From NCBI GenBank assembly GCA_964612855.1, contig CAZTDR010000024.1:1-35426 (forward strand): 35,426 bases of DNA. Reading direction: 5' to 3'. Under the pieces are notes generated by a model, which was not told where the DNA came from, ran no database searches, and worked only from the letters and a program-made list of their open reading frames with translations. Positions 35,404-35,426 of the stretch are shown in pieces; the first letter of the stretch is position 1; each line of letters starts with the position of its first letter. Both the position numbers and the translations under genes were made by a program. This DNA comes from DATIJJ01 sp964612855. GTDB lineage: Bacteria > Pseudomonadota > Gammaproteobacteria > DSM-16500.

Positions 35404-35426
35404 TGTAGGGGCGGACCCGCGTGTCC
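35404..35426. repeat. GC-rich palindromic repeat, cut by the window end
   Basis: GTAGGGGCGGACCCGCGTGTCC stands out from the AT-rich surroundings and contains GGAC/GTCC arms. It looks like the first half of a dispersed GC-rich palindrome whose partner lies beyond the window. Confidence 0.4.

Overview
The window looks like chromosome from a host-associated gammaproteobacterium, most likely of the Legionellales type (Coxiella/Legionella/Berkiella-like). This is inferred from AT-rich DNA, the gammaproteobacterial order tesA / ybbA-ybbP, many lone effector-like genes with coiled-coil, repeat or eukaryotic-like domains, and heavy pseudogene and insertion-sequence debris. The genus cannot be fixed from the sequence alone.

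Layout. 1-205: 3' end of rpoD with a terminator-like palindrome. 308-1686: two related reverse-strand genes of unknown function separated by a nested palindromic repeat. 1760-5372: conserved core block, ybbP and ybbA on the reverse strand and tesA divergent, followed by tRNA-Ile2(CAT) at 5450-5523. 5550-9485: accessory genes, including a Panacea-type toxin-antitoxin pair, a small zinc-ribbon ORF, an XRE/ImmA metallopeptidase regulator with a 219-aa partner behind a large palindrome, a small conserved-looking ORF, and a truncated gene ending in a REP-like repeat. 9542-15397: two decayed tyrosine integrases flank a 762-aa candidate effector and an AlbA_2/ATPase pseudogene with several lesions. 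15652-21265: a methyltransferase-like candidate effector, a lipoprotein, fragments of a transporter and other genes, and a head-to-head pair of paralogous repeat-protein genes (one frameshifted) next to an IS6 remnant. 21495-25059: a CorC/HlyC transporter-type gene, several very small genes with strong ribosome binding sites, and a two-gene unit ending in a thiopurine methyltransferase. 25146-29954: an IS66-family unit inserted beside a decayed YhcG-type nuclease gene. It has 139-bp inverted ends, perfect 8-bp target duplications and a 563-aa coiled-coil passenger gene; its transposase reading frame is broken at a long GA microsatellite. 30205-35313: a protein with an RGS-like domain, a SIR2-like gene fragment, an ankyrin-like candidate effector, a 182-bp MITE-like palindrome, and an aminoglycoside-phosphotransferase-fold kinase.

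How it fits together. The core genes (rpoD, ybbAP, tesA, the tRNA, corC-like) are scaffold into which host-interaction candidates and defence or toxin-antitoxin modules have been inserted. Many of the latter are now broken (AlbA_2 ATPase, YhcG nuclease, SIR2-like, integrases, MFS transporter, transposases). The most notable items are the RGS-like protein, the IS66 composite that carries an effector-like passenger, the inverted pair of repeat-protein genes, and the Panacea and ImmA modules.
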